A stretch of DNA of 64,000 nt from VXMF01 sp965206775 (GTDB lineage: Bacteria; Acidobacteriota; Terriglobia; Bryobacterales; UBA6623): positions 1,984,001-2,048,000 of the forward strand of contig CBDBKU010000003.1 of the NCBI GenBank assembly GCA_965206775.1, read 5' to 3'. This document shows positions 48,690 through 57,468 of this stretch, in pieces. The position numbers and the translations under genes are program-made. The notes under the pieces are model-generated. The model saw only the letters and a list, made by a program, of their open reading frames with translations. It searched no databases and had not been told where the DNA came from. The number at the start of each line of letters is the position of its first letter. Position 1 is the stretch's first letter.

Positions 48690-51233
48690 ATGGGTCGTTG
48701 GCTTTGTGACGGCTCGGTGCCAGCTTGGGTTCTTGCAACGCTTCTAGCGATCGCGAGCCTGCCCGCTTGGACGCCTGTGGCCTTGGCTCAATCCGGGACC
48801 TACTCGGTGCTCGGCCAGGCGTATCTTTCCGGTTCCCAGGGAGAGCATTTCGGAGTTCCGGGAGCGACGGTCGAGCTGCATTCGGCTTTGATGGAAGATC
48901 CCGATCCTTCCTCCACGGACTCTCACGGCCCAACGGTAGCCGAGACCAACGAACTCGGGCTTTTTCGATTCGATGGCCTGCCGGAGGGATGCTATTTTCT
49001 CAGTGGCAGCTCTTCGGGATTGAGCGGGCAAAGTGACATCGTGTGCGTCCCGTCCGCCGAAGATCCCCTTCGAATAGACCTGGAGCTTGAAGTCGACACC
49101 GTAGTGGAGTCCGTCGAAGTCACTGCCTCGGTCATAGCAATCGACCCTACCGAAACGACGAGTTCGGGTTCGGTCGGAGTGTCCACACTCGCTAACGCGC
49201 CGAAGGCGAATCGCAGTGTCGAGGACGTCATGCCGCTAATCCCGGGAGTCCTGCGAGGACACGCTGGGGAGATCAACATGAACGGTGTCCGCGCATCGCA
49301 GAGCGGATCCCAGTTGAACAACGTCGACGTCACCGATCCGGTGGCACGGACGTCCGAAATTTCCCTGCCGCTGAGCGTGGTGTCGAGCGTCGAAGTCCTG
49401 TCGAGCCCGTACGACGCCCAGTACGGCGGCTTCGCCGGCGCCATGTCAACGGTCGAGACAAAGGCCTCGGATGCTTCTGAGTTTCGTTTCGACCTGCAGA
49501 ACTTCACCCCGCGCATCCGGCGGCGCGCAGGAAAGTTACGAGGGATCGAGTCGAGTACTCCCCGCCTGACGGTAAACGTGCCGTTGATCTCGAATCGAGT
49601 TGCTTGGTTGCATGCCACCGAGTACCAATACGTGAGAGCGGACCAGGAGGATGCCAACCTCCCTTTGCTGGAAAGGGACGTCGAACGGGAGATGATCACG
49701 ATCTTCAACCAATTCGACGCATTCGTGTCCGAGAGGAATCGAGCCGCGTTCACTGCGCTGGTCTATCCGGAGAAGTTCAACTACTTTGGCTTGAATGCTT
49801 TCACGCCGCAGCAATCGACCGCCGACTTGCGCAAGAGGGCATTCCTCTACACGATCAAGGACTCGCACCAGTTCGCCTCCGGCGGAGTGCTGCTCTCGAA
49901 CTTCTCGATCCAGGAACTCGCCAACGACGTAAAGCCGCTCGGGCTGGACCCGAGCGTCATCGGGATCGACCGGGCTTCGGGTTCCTTCTTCAACCGCCAG
50001 GCCCGCTCGACGACTCGGCGCAAGCTGTCGGAGCTGTACCACTTCCGTCCGCTGGGACGGCACCAGCTCAAGGCGGGATTCGACTGGGGATGGGAGTCCT
50101 ACCGAGGTGACCAGACCTTCAATCGGGTGACCTGGCTGGGCGTGGGCGGCAGGCCCGTGCTCAACCTTCGCTACACCGACCCGGTCACGGTGCGAGGGCT
50201 CAAGTCAGACGTGTCCGGATTTGTTCAGAACAAGTGGATGGTTAACGACAGCCTGACGCTCGATCTAGGAGCAAGGCTGGATCGCGATTCGATCTCCTCC
50301 CAAGTCAATCCTTCGTACCGGGCTGGGTTCGCGTACGCCTTCGGAGGCGGTTCTAGGACGGTCCTACGCGGCGGCTCGGGTCTTTTCGTGGACCGCATCA
50401 GCTTGCTCGTGCCCACTTTCGAGCAGTTGCCTCTGCGAATTGAGACGCGCTTCCGGCCGGATGGCGGGATCGCTTGGGAACGGCGCTTGGAGTCTCGATT
50501 CGACGGGCCCGTCCGCAATGCCAAGAGCCTCGGATGGAATCTCCAGCTGGATCGGGAGATCATTGAGAACCTGTTCTTGCGAACTGGATTCCAATATCGC
50601 CGCACGGACAGCAATTTCTTAGTCAATCCGGTCTACGCCGGAGAGCCGGGCTCCGGCACCGACGCGCTCACAATGAGCAGCACCGGCCGCGACTACTACC
50701 GTGAATTCCAGGTCTCGCTGCGCTACAGGCTCGGCGGCACGGGCCACATAACCGCCTCGTACGTGCGGTCGAGCTCGTCCGGCGACTTGAACGATCTCGG
50801 CTCGATCTACGGCCCGACGCCATCGGCCTTGATCCTTCCTAACGAGCGCGCGCCCCTGCGATTCGACGTCCCTCATCGCATGCTGACTTGGACAGAGTTC
50901 AATCTTCCTTGGGGCCTGAAGACAATCCCGGTTTGGGAAGTGCGGAGTGGATTCCCGCATTCCAATCTCGACGAATACCGCACCTATGTCGGCCCGCGGA
51001 ATCGAGCGGGACGCTTCCCGATATTCAATGCGCTCGACCTGCAAGTCACTAAGAAGGTCAATATCCCGTTCAAGGGCAAGGATCGTAGATTCCGCGCCGG
51101 AATCCGCCTGTTCAACTTGCTGAACAATTTCAATCCTCAGGACGTGCAGGAGAACCTAGCGAGCCCGTACTACGGCGTGTTTTACCGTGGCGTCAAGCGC
51201 AAGATCCGAGCCGTTTTCGAAATTGGCTACTAG
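48690..51233 (+). CDS. Oar-like TonB-dependent receptor (shorter type)
   Basis: An 847-residue outer-membrane protein. ATG 48690 follows AGGGG and precedes a signal peptide (VLATLLAIASLPAWTPVALA); upstream ATGs at 48654 and beyond lengthen the n-region. A divergent regulatory domain (VPGATVELHSALMEDPDPSS, ETNELGLFRFDGLPEGCYFL) is followed by a plug (MPLIPGVLRGHAGEINMNGV, NNVDVTDPVARTSEISL, SSPYDAQYGGF) and a barrel ending VKRKIRAVFEIGY, with a terminal aromatic. It is ~270 residues shorter than the other receptors and lacks the NGRN motif, so it is a separate subfamily. The DUF1501-PSD1 pair starts 72 bases later in the same direction. Confidence 0.85.
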   Translation: MGRWLCDGSVPAWVLATLLAIASLPAWTPVALAQSGTYSVLGQAYLSGSQGEHFGVPGATVELHSALMEDPDPSSTDSHGPTVAETNELGLFRFDGLPEGCYFLSGSSSGLSGQSDIVCVPSAEDPLRIDLELEVDTVVESVEVTASVIAIDPTETTSSGSVGVSTLANAPKANRSVEDVMPLIPGVLRGHAGEINMNGVRASQSGSQLNNVDVTDPVARTSEISLPLSVVSSVEVLSSPYDAQYGGFAGAMSTVETKASDASEFRFDLQNFTPRIRRRAGKLRGIESSTPRLTVNVPLISNRVAWLHATEYQYVRADQEDANLPLLERDVEREMITIFNQFDAFVSERNRAAFTALVYPEKFNYFGLNAFTPQQSTADLRKRAFLYTIKDSHQFASGGVLLSNFSIQELANDVKPLGLDPSVIGIDRASGSFFNRQARSTTRRKLSELYHFRPLGRHQLKAGFDWGWESYRGDQTFNRVTWLGVGGRPVLNLRYTDPVTVRGLKSDVSGFVQNKWMVNDSLTLDLGARLDRDSISSQVNPSYRAGFAYAFGGGSRTVLRGGSGLFVDRISLLVPTFEQLPLRIETRFRPDGGIAWERRLESRFDGPVRNAKSLGWNLQLDREIIENLFLRTGFQYRRTDSNFLVNPVYAGEPGSGTDALTMSSTGRDYYREFQVSLRYRLGGTGHITASYVRSSSSGDLNDLGSIYGPTPSALILPNERAPLRFDVPHRMLTWTEFNLPWGLKTIPVWEVRSGFPHSNLDEYRTYVGPRNRAGRFPIFNALDLQVTKKVNIPFKGKDRRFRAGIRLFNLLNNFNPQDVQENLASPYYGVFYRGVKRKIRAVFEIGY

Positions 51234-51305
51234 GCCCCCCCGGGCCGCACACCCGCCGCGACGCCAGGAGCGAAACCGCCCGCTGTTCGGTATACTCGGA
51301 CCGCC

Positions 51306-52682
51306 ATGGAGTTGCGCGTTGATCGTCCTTTGAATCGGCGGCGCTTCGTTGAATCGCTATGCGGGGGCTTGGGTTCCGTCGGTCTGGCCGGCATGCTCCA
51401 AGACCAGCTCGGTGCAGCCGCGACCGGACCGATTGGACCGCATTTCGCTCCGAAGGCGAAACACATAATCTTCCTGTTTATGACCGGCGGCCCCTCGCAC
51501 ATGGACCTGCTGGACCCGAAGCCCGCGCTTCTGAAGTACGAGGGGCAGCGGCCCGAATCGGTCGATCTGCGCACAGAGCGGATGACCGGCGGCCTGCTGC
51601 CGTCGCCCTTCCAATTCCATCGCCACGGGCAGAGCGGCATCGAAGTCAGCGAACTCCTGCCCAGCCTCGCGGGAATTGTCGACGACCTCTGCATCATCCG
51701 GTCGATGTATACGTTCAACCCGACGCACACGCCGGCGCGAAACCTGATCCATTCGGGTAACATCGCCTCGACGAGGCCCTCGCTTGGCGCTTGGATCTCC
51801 TACGGACTCGGGACCGAGAACCGCAACCTTCCGGGATTCGTCGTCCTGAGCCCTGGCGCGCGCGGCGGCGACCTCTGGCGTTCCGGCTTCTTGCCTGCCG
51901 AGCATCAAGGAACCCACTTCAACCACGCCGAAACCGATCCCGAGCAAATGATCCGGTACCTGCGCAACGACGTGATGGATCCCAGGGCTCAGAGGCGGCA
52001 GCTGGACCTGATCCAGGCATTGAACAGGGAGCATCGGGAGCGAACCGGCGGCGACTCATACCTCGACGCCCGGATTGGGGCGATGGAGACCGCATACCGC
52101 ATGCAGTTCGAGGCGCTCGATGTTTTCGACGTGCGCAAGGAGCCCGAGCACGTACGAGAGGAGTACGGGAAGACTCCGTTTGCGAACGGGTGCCTGTTAG
52201 CCCGGAGGCTGGTCGAAAAGGGCGTTCGGTACGTTCATCTCTACTACGGACCGGGCCAGCCCTGGGACGACCACAAGGGCATCAACAAGAATCTCCGCGA
52301 GAGGTGCCCGGACATGGACCAAGGTTCCGCGGCACTGGTCCGGGATCTCAAGCGGCGCGGCCTGCTTGACGAGACGCTCGTGGTGTGGGGCGGGGAATTC
52401 GGGCGCACGCCAGTATCGGAGGCTGGCGACGGGCGCGATCACAATCCCTACGGATTCACCATGTGGATGGCGGGCGGCGGAATGCGGGGCGGCATCGCCT
52501 ACGGGGCCACCGACGATTTCGGCTTCCAGTCCGTCGATAACCGCGTCAGCATCCACGACTTGCACGCCACGATCCTCAACCAGCTTGGCTTCGACCACGA
52601 ACGGCTCACCTACCGCTATGCGGGGAGGGATTTCCGGCTCACCGACGTGCATGGGACCGTTCTGAGCGAGTTGATGGCATGA
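51306..52682 (+). CDS. DUF1501 family protein, Tat-exported
   Basis: A 458-residue DUF1501 protein. Leader NRRRFVESLCGGLGSVGLAG; signature IIFLFMTGGPSHMDLLDPKP; then LCIIRSMYTFNPTHTPARNL, SWISYGLGTENRNLPGFVVL-like block, GCLLARRLVEKGVRYVHLYY and LVVWGGEFGRTPVSE ... GRDHNPYGFTMWMAGGG. In this copy the DUF1501 gene precedes its PSD1 partner, whereas the other two modules have the opposite order. Its stop overlaps the next start (ATGA), indicating coupled translation. Confidence 0.93.
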   Translation: MELRVDRPLNRRRFVESLCGGLGSVGLAGMLQDQLGAAATGPIGPHFAPKAKHIIFLFMTGGPSHMDLLDPKPALLKYEGQRPESVDLRTERMTGGLLPSPFQFHRHGQSGIEVSELLPSLAGIVDDLCIIRSMYTFNPTHTPARNLIHSGNIASTRPSLGAWISYGLGTENRNLPGFVVLSPGARGGDLWRSGFLPAEHQGTHFNHAETDPEQMIRYLRNDVMDPRAQRRQLDLIQALNREHRERTGGDSYLDARIGAMETAYRMQFEALDVFDVRKEPEHVREEYGKTPFANGCLLARRLVEKGVRYVHLYYGPGQPWDDHKGINKNLRERCPDMDQGSAALVRDLKRRGLLDETLVVWGGEFGRTPVSEAGDGRDHNPYGFTMWMAGGGMRGGIAYGATDDFGFQSVDNRVSIHDLHATILNQLGFDHERLTYRYAGRDFRLTDVHGTVLSELMA

Positions 52683-55027
52683 GATTGCCGGCGTTGCTCG
52701 TGGTTGCCGCGGCAGTCGCTACGGCGCAGAGCCCGGAGATCGAGTTCTTCGAGAGGAGGATTCGCCCGGTACTGGTCGAGCGATGCGAAGTCTGCCATTC
52801 ATCCCGGCTCGCGGAGCCTATGGGAGGCCTGCGCGTCGACAGCCGCGAGGGCTTGCGTGCCGGCGGGGCGTCGGGACCGGCCCTCGTGCCCGGCTCGCCC
52901 GAGAGCAGCACGCTCATGAACGCGCTGCAGTACCTTGATCCCGTTCTGAAGATGCCGCCGACGGGGAAGTTGCCGGATCGCGTCGTCGAGGATTTCAGGG
53001 CGTGGATCGCAGCCGGCGCCAACGATCCGAGAATCTCGCCTGCGGAGGCCGTTTCGCAAGCCAAAGAGGAGCCGACGGGGCCAGGTACGCCTATCGAGGA
53101 AGGCCGGCGGTGGTGGGCGTTCCAGCCGCTTCGGGAGAGAGTTGCTCCGGCCGTTTCCGACCCGGATTGGACGTTGACGAAGATCGACTCTTTCGTTTTG
53201 GCCAAGCTCGACGAGCGTGGAATGGAGCCGTCGTCCGAGGCGGATCGCCGAACGCTCGCGCGTAGGGCCTATTTGGACCTCACCGGCCTGCCGCCGGCCT
53301 ACGAGAAGATCGAGTCATTTGTTCAGGACTCGTCTCCAGATGCCTATTCGCGATTGATCGACCAGCTTCTCAAGTCCCCCCGGTACGGGGAACGATGGGG
53401 TCGCTACTGGCTTGACGTGGCGCGCTGGGCCGAGGACCATCCCACCTCCGAGGCTACAAACCGCCCCTTCGCCTCCGCCTGGCGCTACCGGGACTGGGTG
53501 ATCGAGGCGGTCAACAAGGACATTCCTTACGACCGCTTCATACGCATGCAGTTTGCTGCAGACCTCATGCCTGATTTCATACCCTCCGACATGCGGGCGC
53601 TCGGGTACCTCGGCAACGCTCCGATATACCACAAGGATCGGCGCCTGTCTCGCGACGTGATCGAGACGATCGCCAGCGACGACTGGGACGAGCGCGTCGA
53701 TGCCGTGTCGCGCGGTCTCCTCGGCCTAACCGTCGCGTGCGCCCGGTGCCACGACCACAAGTTCGATCCGATAACGGCCGACGACTACTATGGGCTGGCG
53801 GGAGTCTTTGCCAGTGTCTGGCAGGTCAATCGGCCCATGGTCGGGCTTGACGCAGAAAGGGCGGAATGGCTGACTCGCCAGCACGAGAAGCTATACCGAT
53901 TGAAGGGTGTTTACGGCAATCTGCAGGATCTGGACACCGTTGCCGAGGAACTGCATGCAGGGATCGTTGCGATGAAGCCCGAATACGAAGCGCTCGAAAG
54001 GGAACTCGCCAATTTCGAAACTCCGATGACGCCTGCGGTTGTCGATTGGGGGGTCTGGGTGGACGGCTCGACACCGACAGTCACTCGGATGGACTTGCGG
54101 CCGAGCCAGCCCCGGGACCTGCCGATCTTCATCCGGGGCAATGTCGCGAATCCAGGCAAGACCGTGCGCCGCCGTTTCCTGAGGGTGTTCGAACGGGGTA
54201 AGCCCAAGCCGTTCGAGCAGGGCTCGGGGAGGCTAGAACTCGCGAACAAGATCACCGACGAGGCGGGCCCGCTGGCTGCCCGAGTTTGGGTGAATCGGGT
54301 TTGGGGCTGGCACTTCGGGAAGCACTTGGTCCGCACGCCATCCGACTTCGGCACGCAGGGCCAGAAGCCGACCCATCCTGACCTGCTCGAGGACCTGGCG
54401 GCTCGCTTCGTGGTGAATGGGTTGTCGCTGAAGTGGTTGCACCGCGAGGTCATGCTGTCCGCGACCTATCGCCAGAGCAGCCGCCCTGTCGAGGCCGCGC
54501 AGTCGGCTGATCCGACGAACCGCTGGATTTGGAGGATGAATCCCCGGCGCTTGGATTTCGAGGCGTGGCGCGATTCAATTCTCAATGCTTCAGGTGAGCT
54601 CAATCTCGCAATGGGAGGCCCTTCCTCCGAAGTCGACAGCGATTCGCCTGCTAGGCGGTCGGTTTATTCTCGGATCAGCCGCGGGCGGCTGCACCCGGTG
54701 CTGCAACTCTACGATTTCCCCGTCGCGACCCAGCACAGTCCAACCCGGCAAGTCACGACGACTCCGCTCCAGCAGCTTTTCGTGCTCAATAGCGGCTGGA
54801 TGCAAGCTCGGGGGCGCAGCCTGTCGGACTTGGTCGCCGTGCTCGCGAATCGCCGCGCACGGGTCGAAGCCATGTACCGCAAGGGGCTGGGCCGCGATCC
54901 GACAGATCGCGAGACCGCCCTTGCGATCGCGTACTTGGACGAGCGAAAGAGCCAGATCGGGCGGGATCCTTGGGAGGAGTACGCCCATAGCCTGCTTGGC
55001 ACGAACGAAATCAGCTTTCTGAACTAG
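52679..55027 (+). CDS. PSD1/DUF1549/DUF1553 exported cytochrome-like protein
   Basis: A 782-residue protein with a short signal peptide (LPALLVVAAAVATAQSP), PSD1 domain with CEVCH (C36-C39-H40) and LKMPPTGKLPDRV, DUF1549 (KIDSFVLAKLDERGMEPSSE, RRAYLDLTGLPPAYEKIESF, RYGERWGRYWLDVARWAEDH) with CARCHDHKFDP (C354-C357-H358), and DUF1553 (AARVWVNRVWGWHFGKHLVR, RRLDFEAWRDSIL, PLQQLFVLNSGWMQARG). Both CxxCH sites match those of the 42272 relative. It starts at ATG 52679 within the DUF1501 stop. Twenty-nine bases after its stop the VapB gene begins. Confidence 0.93.
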   Translation: MRLPALLVVAAAVATAQSPEIEFFERRIRPVLVERCEVCHSSRLAEPMGGLRVDSREGLRAGGASGPALVPGSPESSTLMNALQYLDPVLKMPPTGKLPDRVVEDFRAWIAAGANDPRISPAEAVSQAKEEPTGPGTPIEEGRRWWAFQPLRERVAPAVSDPDWTLTKIDSFVLAKLDERGMEPSSEADRRTLARRAYLDLTGLPPAYEKIESFVQDSSPDAYSRLIDQLLKSPRYGERWGRYWLDVARWAEDHPTSEATNRPFASAWRYRDWVIEAVNKDIPYDRFIRMQFAADLMPDFIPSDMRALGYLGNAPIYHKDRRLSRDVIETIASDDWDERVDAVSRGLLGLTVACARCHDHKFDPITADDYYGLAGVFASVWQVNRPMVGLDAERAEWLTRQHEKLYRLKGVYGNLQDLDTVAEELHAGIVAMKPEYEALERELANFETPMTPAVVDWGVWVDGSTPTVTRMDLRPSQPRDLPIFIRGNVANPGKTVRRRFLRVFERGKPKPFEQGSGRLELANKITDEAGPLAARVWVNRVWGWHFGKHLVRTPSDFGTQGQKPTHPDLLEDLAARFVVNGLSLKWLHREVMLSATYRQSSRPVEAAQSADPTNRWIWRMNPRRLDFEAWRDSILNASGELNLAMGGPSSEVDSDSPARRSVYSRISRGRLHPVLQLYDFPVATQHSPTRQVTTTPLQQLFVLNSGWMQARGRSLSDLVAVLANRRARVEAMYRKGLGRDPTDRETALAIAYLDERKSQIGRDPWEEYAHSLLGTNEISFLN

Positions 55028-55059
55028 CGTACGAGCGGCCGCGCAACTATCATGAACAC

Positions 55060-55281
55060 ATGAAACGCACAAATCTTGTGCTTGATGAGGCCTTGCTGGA
55101 AGAAGCGGTTCGCGTGCTAGGTACGAAGACCTACTCCGCCACGGTCAACTTGGCACTTGCAGAAACCCTGCGCGTGAAGCGGATTCAGGGCTTGGCGGAT
55201 CACATTGGCAAGGTTGAATGGCTCGGCGATCTCTCCGAAATGCGCGCGGACTGTGGTCGGCAGCCTGTCAAGGATCGGTAA
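55060..55281 (+). CDS. vapB: VapB-type antitoxin
   Basis: A 73-residue antitoxin. The N-terminal KRTNLVLDEALLEEAVRVLG followed by YSATVNLALAETLRVKRIQG is a ribbon-helix-helix DNA-binding domain of the VapB (DUF2191-like) type; the acidic/basic tail would wrap the toxin. Its stop is immediately followed by the toxin start, as in most vapBC operons. Autoregulation is expected from the family, but no clear operator repeat is seen in the short upstream gap. Confidence 0.88.
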   Translation: MKRTNLVLDEALLEEAVRVLGTKTYSATVNLALAETLRVKRIQGLADHIGKVEWLGDLSEMRADCGRQPVKDR

Positions 55282-55665
55282 GTGATCCTAGTCGATACGT
55301 CAGTCTGGATAGAACTGTTTGCGGGGAGGGTCCAAGCATCCCGCGAGGACTTCCTGAACGTGGCGACGTGCGGGCCAGTCATTCAGGAAATCCTTCAGGG
55401 CTTGCGGCCTGGGCGAGAGGCGAGCCAGATTCGATGGCAGCTCTTCGGCCTGCCTCGGCTGGGCGACCCGCTTGCGGTTGATCTGTTCCTAGAGGCCGCG
55501 GATCTGTACGCTGCATCCAGGAGGCGAGGAATCACGATCCGTTCCTCTGTTGACTGTCTTATTGCGTCCATCGCGATCAGGCACAAGACGCCTGTGTGGC
55601 ACTTCGACCGGGACTTTGGTCGCCTTGCAGCGTTCTCCTCGCTCGAAATCTGGACCCCGTCCTGA
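55282..55665 (+). CDS. vapC: VapC-type PIN-domain ribonuclease toxin
   Basis: A 127-residue PIN nuclease starting at GTG 55282 directly after the vapB stop. The acidic metal-binding positions are present: ILVDTSVWIELF (Asp5, Glu12 region), SREDFL and VIQEILQG, SSVDCLIASIAI (Asp about 90) and HFDRDFGRL (Asp about 108-110). VapC toxins cleave tRNA or rRNA. The set of residues is complete, so activity is plausible. Confidence 0.92.
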   Translation: MILVDTSVWIELFAGRVQASREDFLNVATCGPVIQEILQGLRPGREASQIRWQLFGLPRLGDPLAVDLFLEAADLYAASRRRGITIRSSVDCLIASIAIRHKTPVWHFDRDFGRLAAFSSLEIWTPS

Positions 55666-55722
55666 AGTCGCCTGATCTGGTTCGGTCGTGGTCGCGGAAG
55701 TGTCGGACCGGACGGAGGAAGG

Positions 55723-56160
55723 CTGAAGCGGTCTCTGGTCATCCTGCGCCGCTACGCCCGCTGCTGGTTCGATGACAAGTCCATTGCCGAGCAGCTCGGC
55801 TTTCTTCTTCTACGTCAAGCACCTCTCTTCCTCCGTGGTCATCAAGGTCGACTTCGACCTTGGCATGACCGTCCTCGCTTACAATCTCCTGCGCCTGCCC
55901 GCCCTCGACATTCCGCCAGGCTACAGACAATTCACAGCCCGCACGCTCAGTGAAAGGCTCCTCTGCGCGGCCGCCGAAATCTCCCTCAGCCCGGACCTGT
56001 GCACCGTATCGCTAAAGAAAAACGGGACCTTCCTGCCCAGCTGGACGCCCTGCAGTCCGTGGCCGCCGCTCGCCTCCCTCGGCTGGGCAGCCGCAATATC
56101 GTCTTCCAAGGAGCATCCCTGCTCGTGAACTCCACTGGGAATCGCTCGCGGTGGGCTGTA
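55723..56160 (+). pseudogene. Transposase C-terminal remnant (frameshifted)
   Basis: Three consecutive segments in alternating frames can be joined to a transposase-like tail: LKRSLVILRRYARCWFDDKS IAEQL, then FFYVKHLSSSVVIKVDFDLG MTVLAYNLLRLPALDI, then LDALQSVAAARLPRLGSRNI VF. The layout (helix, short hydrophobic strand, MTVLAYNLLRLPA helix) matches the C-terminal part of IS4-like DDE transposases. The upstream catalytic part is missing. The rest of 55666-56295 shows no gene. Confidence 0.5.
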
Positions 56161-56295
56161 CCGCCCAAAATACCGGGGATGAAACTCGTTGATCATCGAC
56201 TCGTTGCAATTCCGCGAGCGACAGGATGGACCCGGAGGCCCCGGCGAAGCCGACAGGCCGAATCTGGCCTAAGTGCCTCCGGCTGCGGCATGCTC

Positions 56296-57294
56296 TTATC
56301 TGTGCCTTTCGAACTCGATGTGCTGGACATCCGGTACGACTCCAAAGTCCGGAGGCAACCCGTGCAGTGCCACCTCTATCCACGTCGCGTCGAAGTGCTC
56401 CCATGCCGCTTCCTCGGGTTCGTCGGTATGGCTGACCGGCAGTGACATGGTCTCGTGAGGGCAGTTCAGGTGGCCGAGGACCGCTAGCACGGTCTGGGGC
56501 GGCACCACAGTATCCCTGCGTCCGAAGCCGGCGATGGTTGGGCACTTGATGCGTGGTGCGAAATTCATCGAATCGAAGTAGCTAAGGGTGTGCATGACGG
56601 GTTTCCGCTCTGCTGGACGGGCTTCGATGTATTGCCGTGTCTCCACCGCGCTGCCGCTCTCAACGAGCCTGTGGCGACCTTCGTGCCACCCAAACGTCGG
56701 CACGCCGAGCGCGAGCACGTCGGCCGTGGGACTGACCGCCTCAGTCATCAAGGCCAGCGCTGCCGAGAAGCTATAGCCATGGAACACCGTTCGCCTCGTT
56801 CGGCCTCGGAATAGCCTCGCGCCCACCTGATAGGCCCGCATATAGTCGGTGACCGCGCCCCGCAGGACGTGTGCCTGCGGGGATTCGATGCCAGTGAGCA
56901 TGTAACCCCACCGTGAACGTTCCGGGACTGCGTCGAACGACTCCCCGAACCCTCGGACATCGAAACCTACGACGTTGAGGCCGCTCAGCGCCCATAGCCA
57001 CTGCACGGCGGACCTCCCGCCGTAGCCGTGAGCGTGGATGACCAACGGCCTCGGGCGGGCATCGGGCCAGCCGACCGCGTAACCTCGCAGTCTCACGTTG
57101 CCCAGCGACGTGAACGTCAGCTTATAGGCCCTCAGTTCGGGGTATGGCTCGCGCGAGAATCGCTCGGACTCAATTTCCAAGGCTGTTCTGCCGAGCTCGG
57201 CCATCGTCTCGAGCCAAAATGCATCGAAGTCCTTCGGGGTAGTCAGCGCAGGACCATCTGGATTCATCGTGTCCACGGGTTCGCACGGGGCCAT
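56296..57294 (-). CDS. Acetylxylan esterase/cephalosporin-C deacetylase-like alpha/beta hydrolase
   Basis: A 332-residue alpha/beta hydrolase of the AXE1/CE7 type. Visible features: FDAFWLETMAEL and YKLTFTSLGNVRLRGYAVGW at the N-terminus (family start), oxyanion-hole region VIHAHGYGGRS, the nucleophile elbow HGYSFSAAL (Ser about 175), Asp in GFGRRDTVVPP and His in VSHTDEPEE. In classical CE7 esterases the elbow is GGSQGG; the GYSFSA variant departs from it. No signal peptide, so it probably deacetylates imported acetylated sugars or another small ester in the cytoplasm. It is divergent from the CNBD-acyltransferase gene. Confidence 0.82.
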   Translation of the reverse strand: MAPCEPVDTMNPDGPALTTPKDFDAFWLETMAELGRTALEIESERFSREPYPELRAYKLTFTSLGNVRLRGYAVGWPDARPRPLVIHAHGYGGRSAVQWLWALSGLNVVGFDVRGFGESFDAVPERSRWGYMLTGIESPQAHVLRGAVTDYMRAYQVGARLFRGRTRRTVFHGYSFSAALALMTEAVSPTADVLALGVPTFGWHEGRHRLVESGSAVETRQYIEARPAERKPVMHTLSYFDSMNFAPRIKCPTIAGFGRRDTVVPPQTVLAVLGHLNCPHETMSLPVSHTDEPEEAAWEHFDATWIEVALHGLPPDFGVVPDVQHIEFERHR

Positions 57295-57468
57295 GAGGAT
57301 TCGGTCGGCCGGAGCGTCTCAGCGCTTGAGTATCGCCTCAAAAAATAAATTGAACTGCCCGATAACGAATAGGGCGGGCTGCCATGCAATGCTAGCATCT
57401 TGAAGCGTCGGCAACGGGGAGGCTGCGCCGCTTCCCACGCCGCGCAAGTTTTCTCCGGAGGAGGTGCT

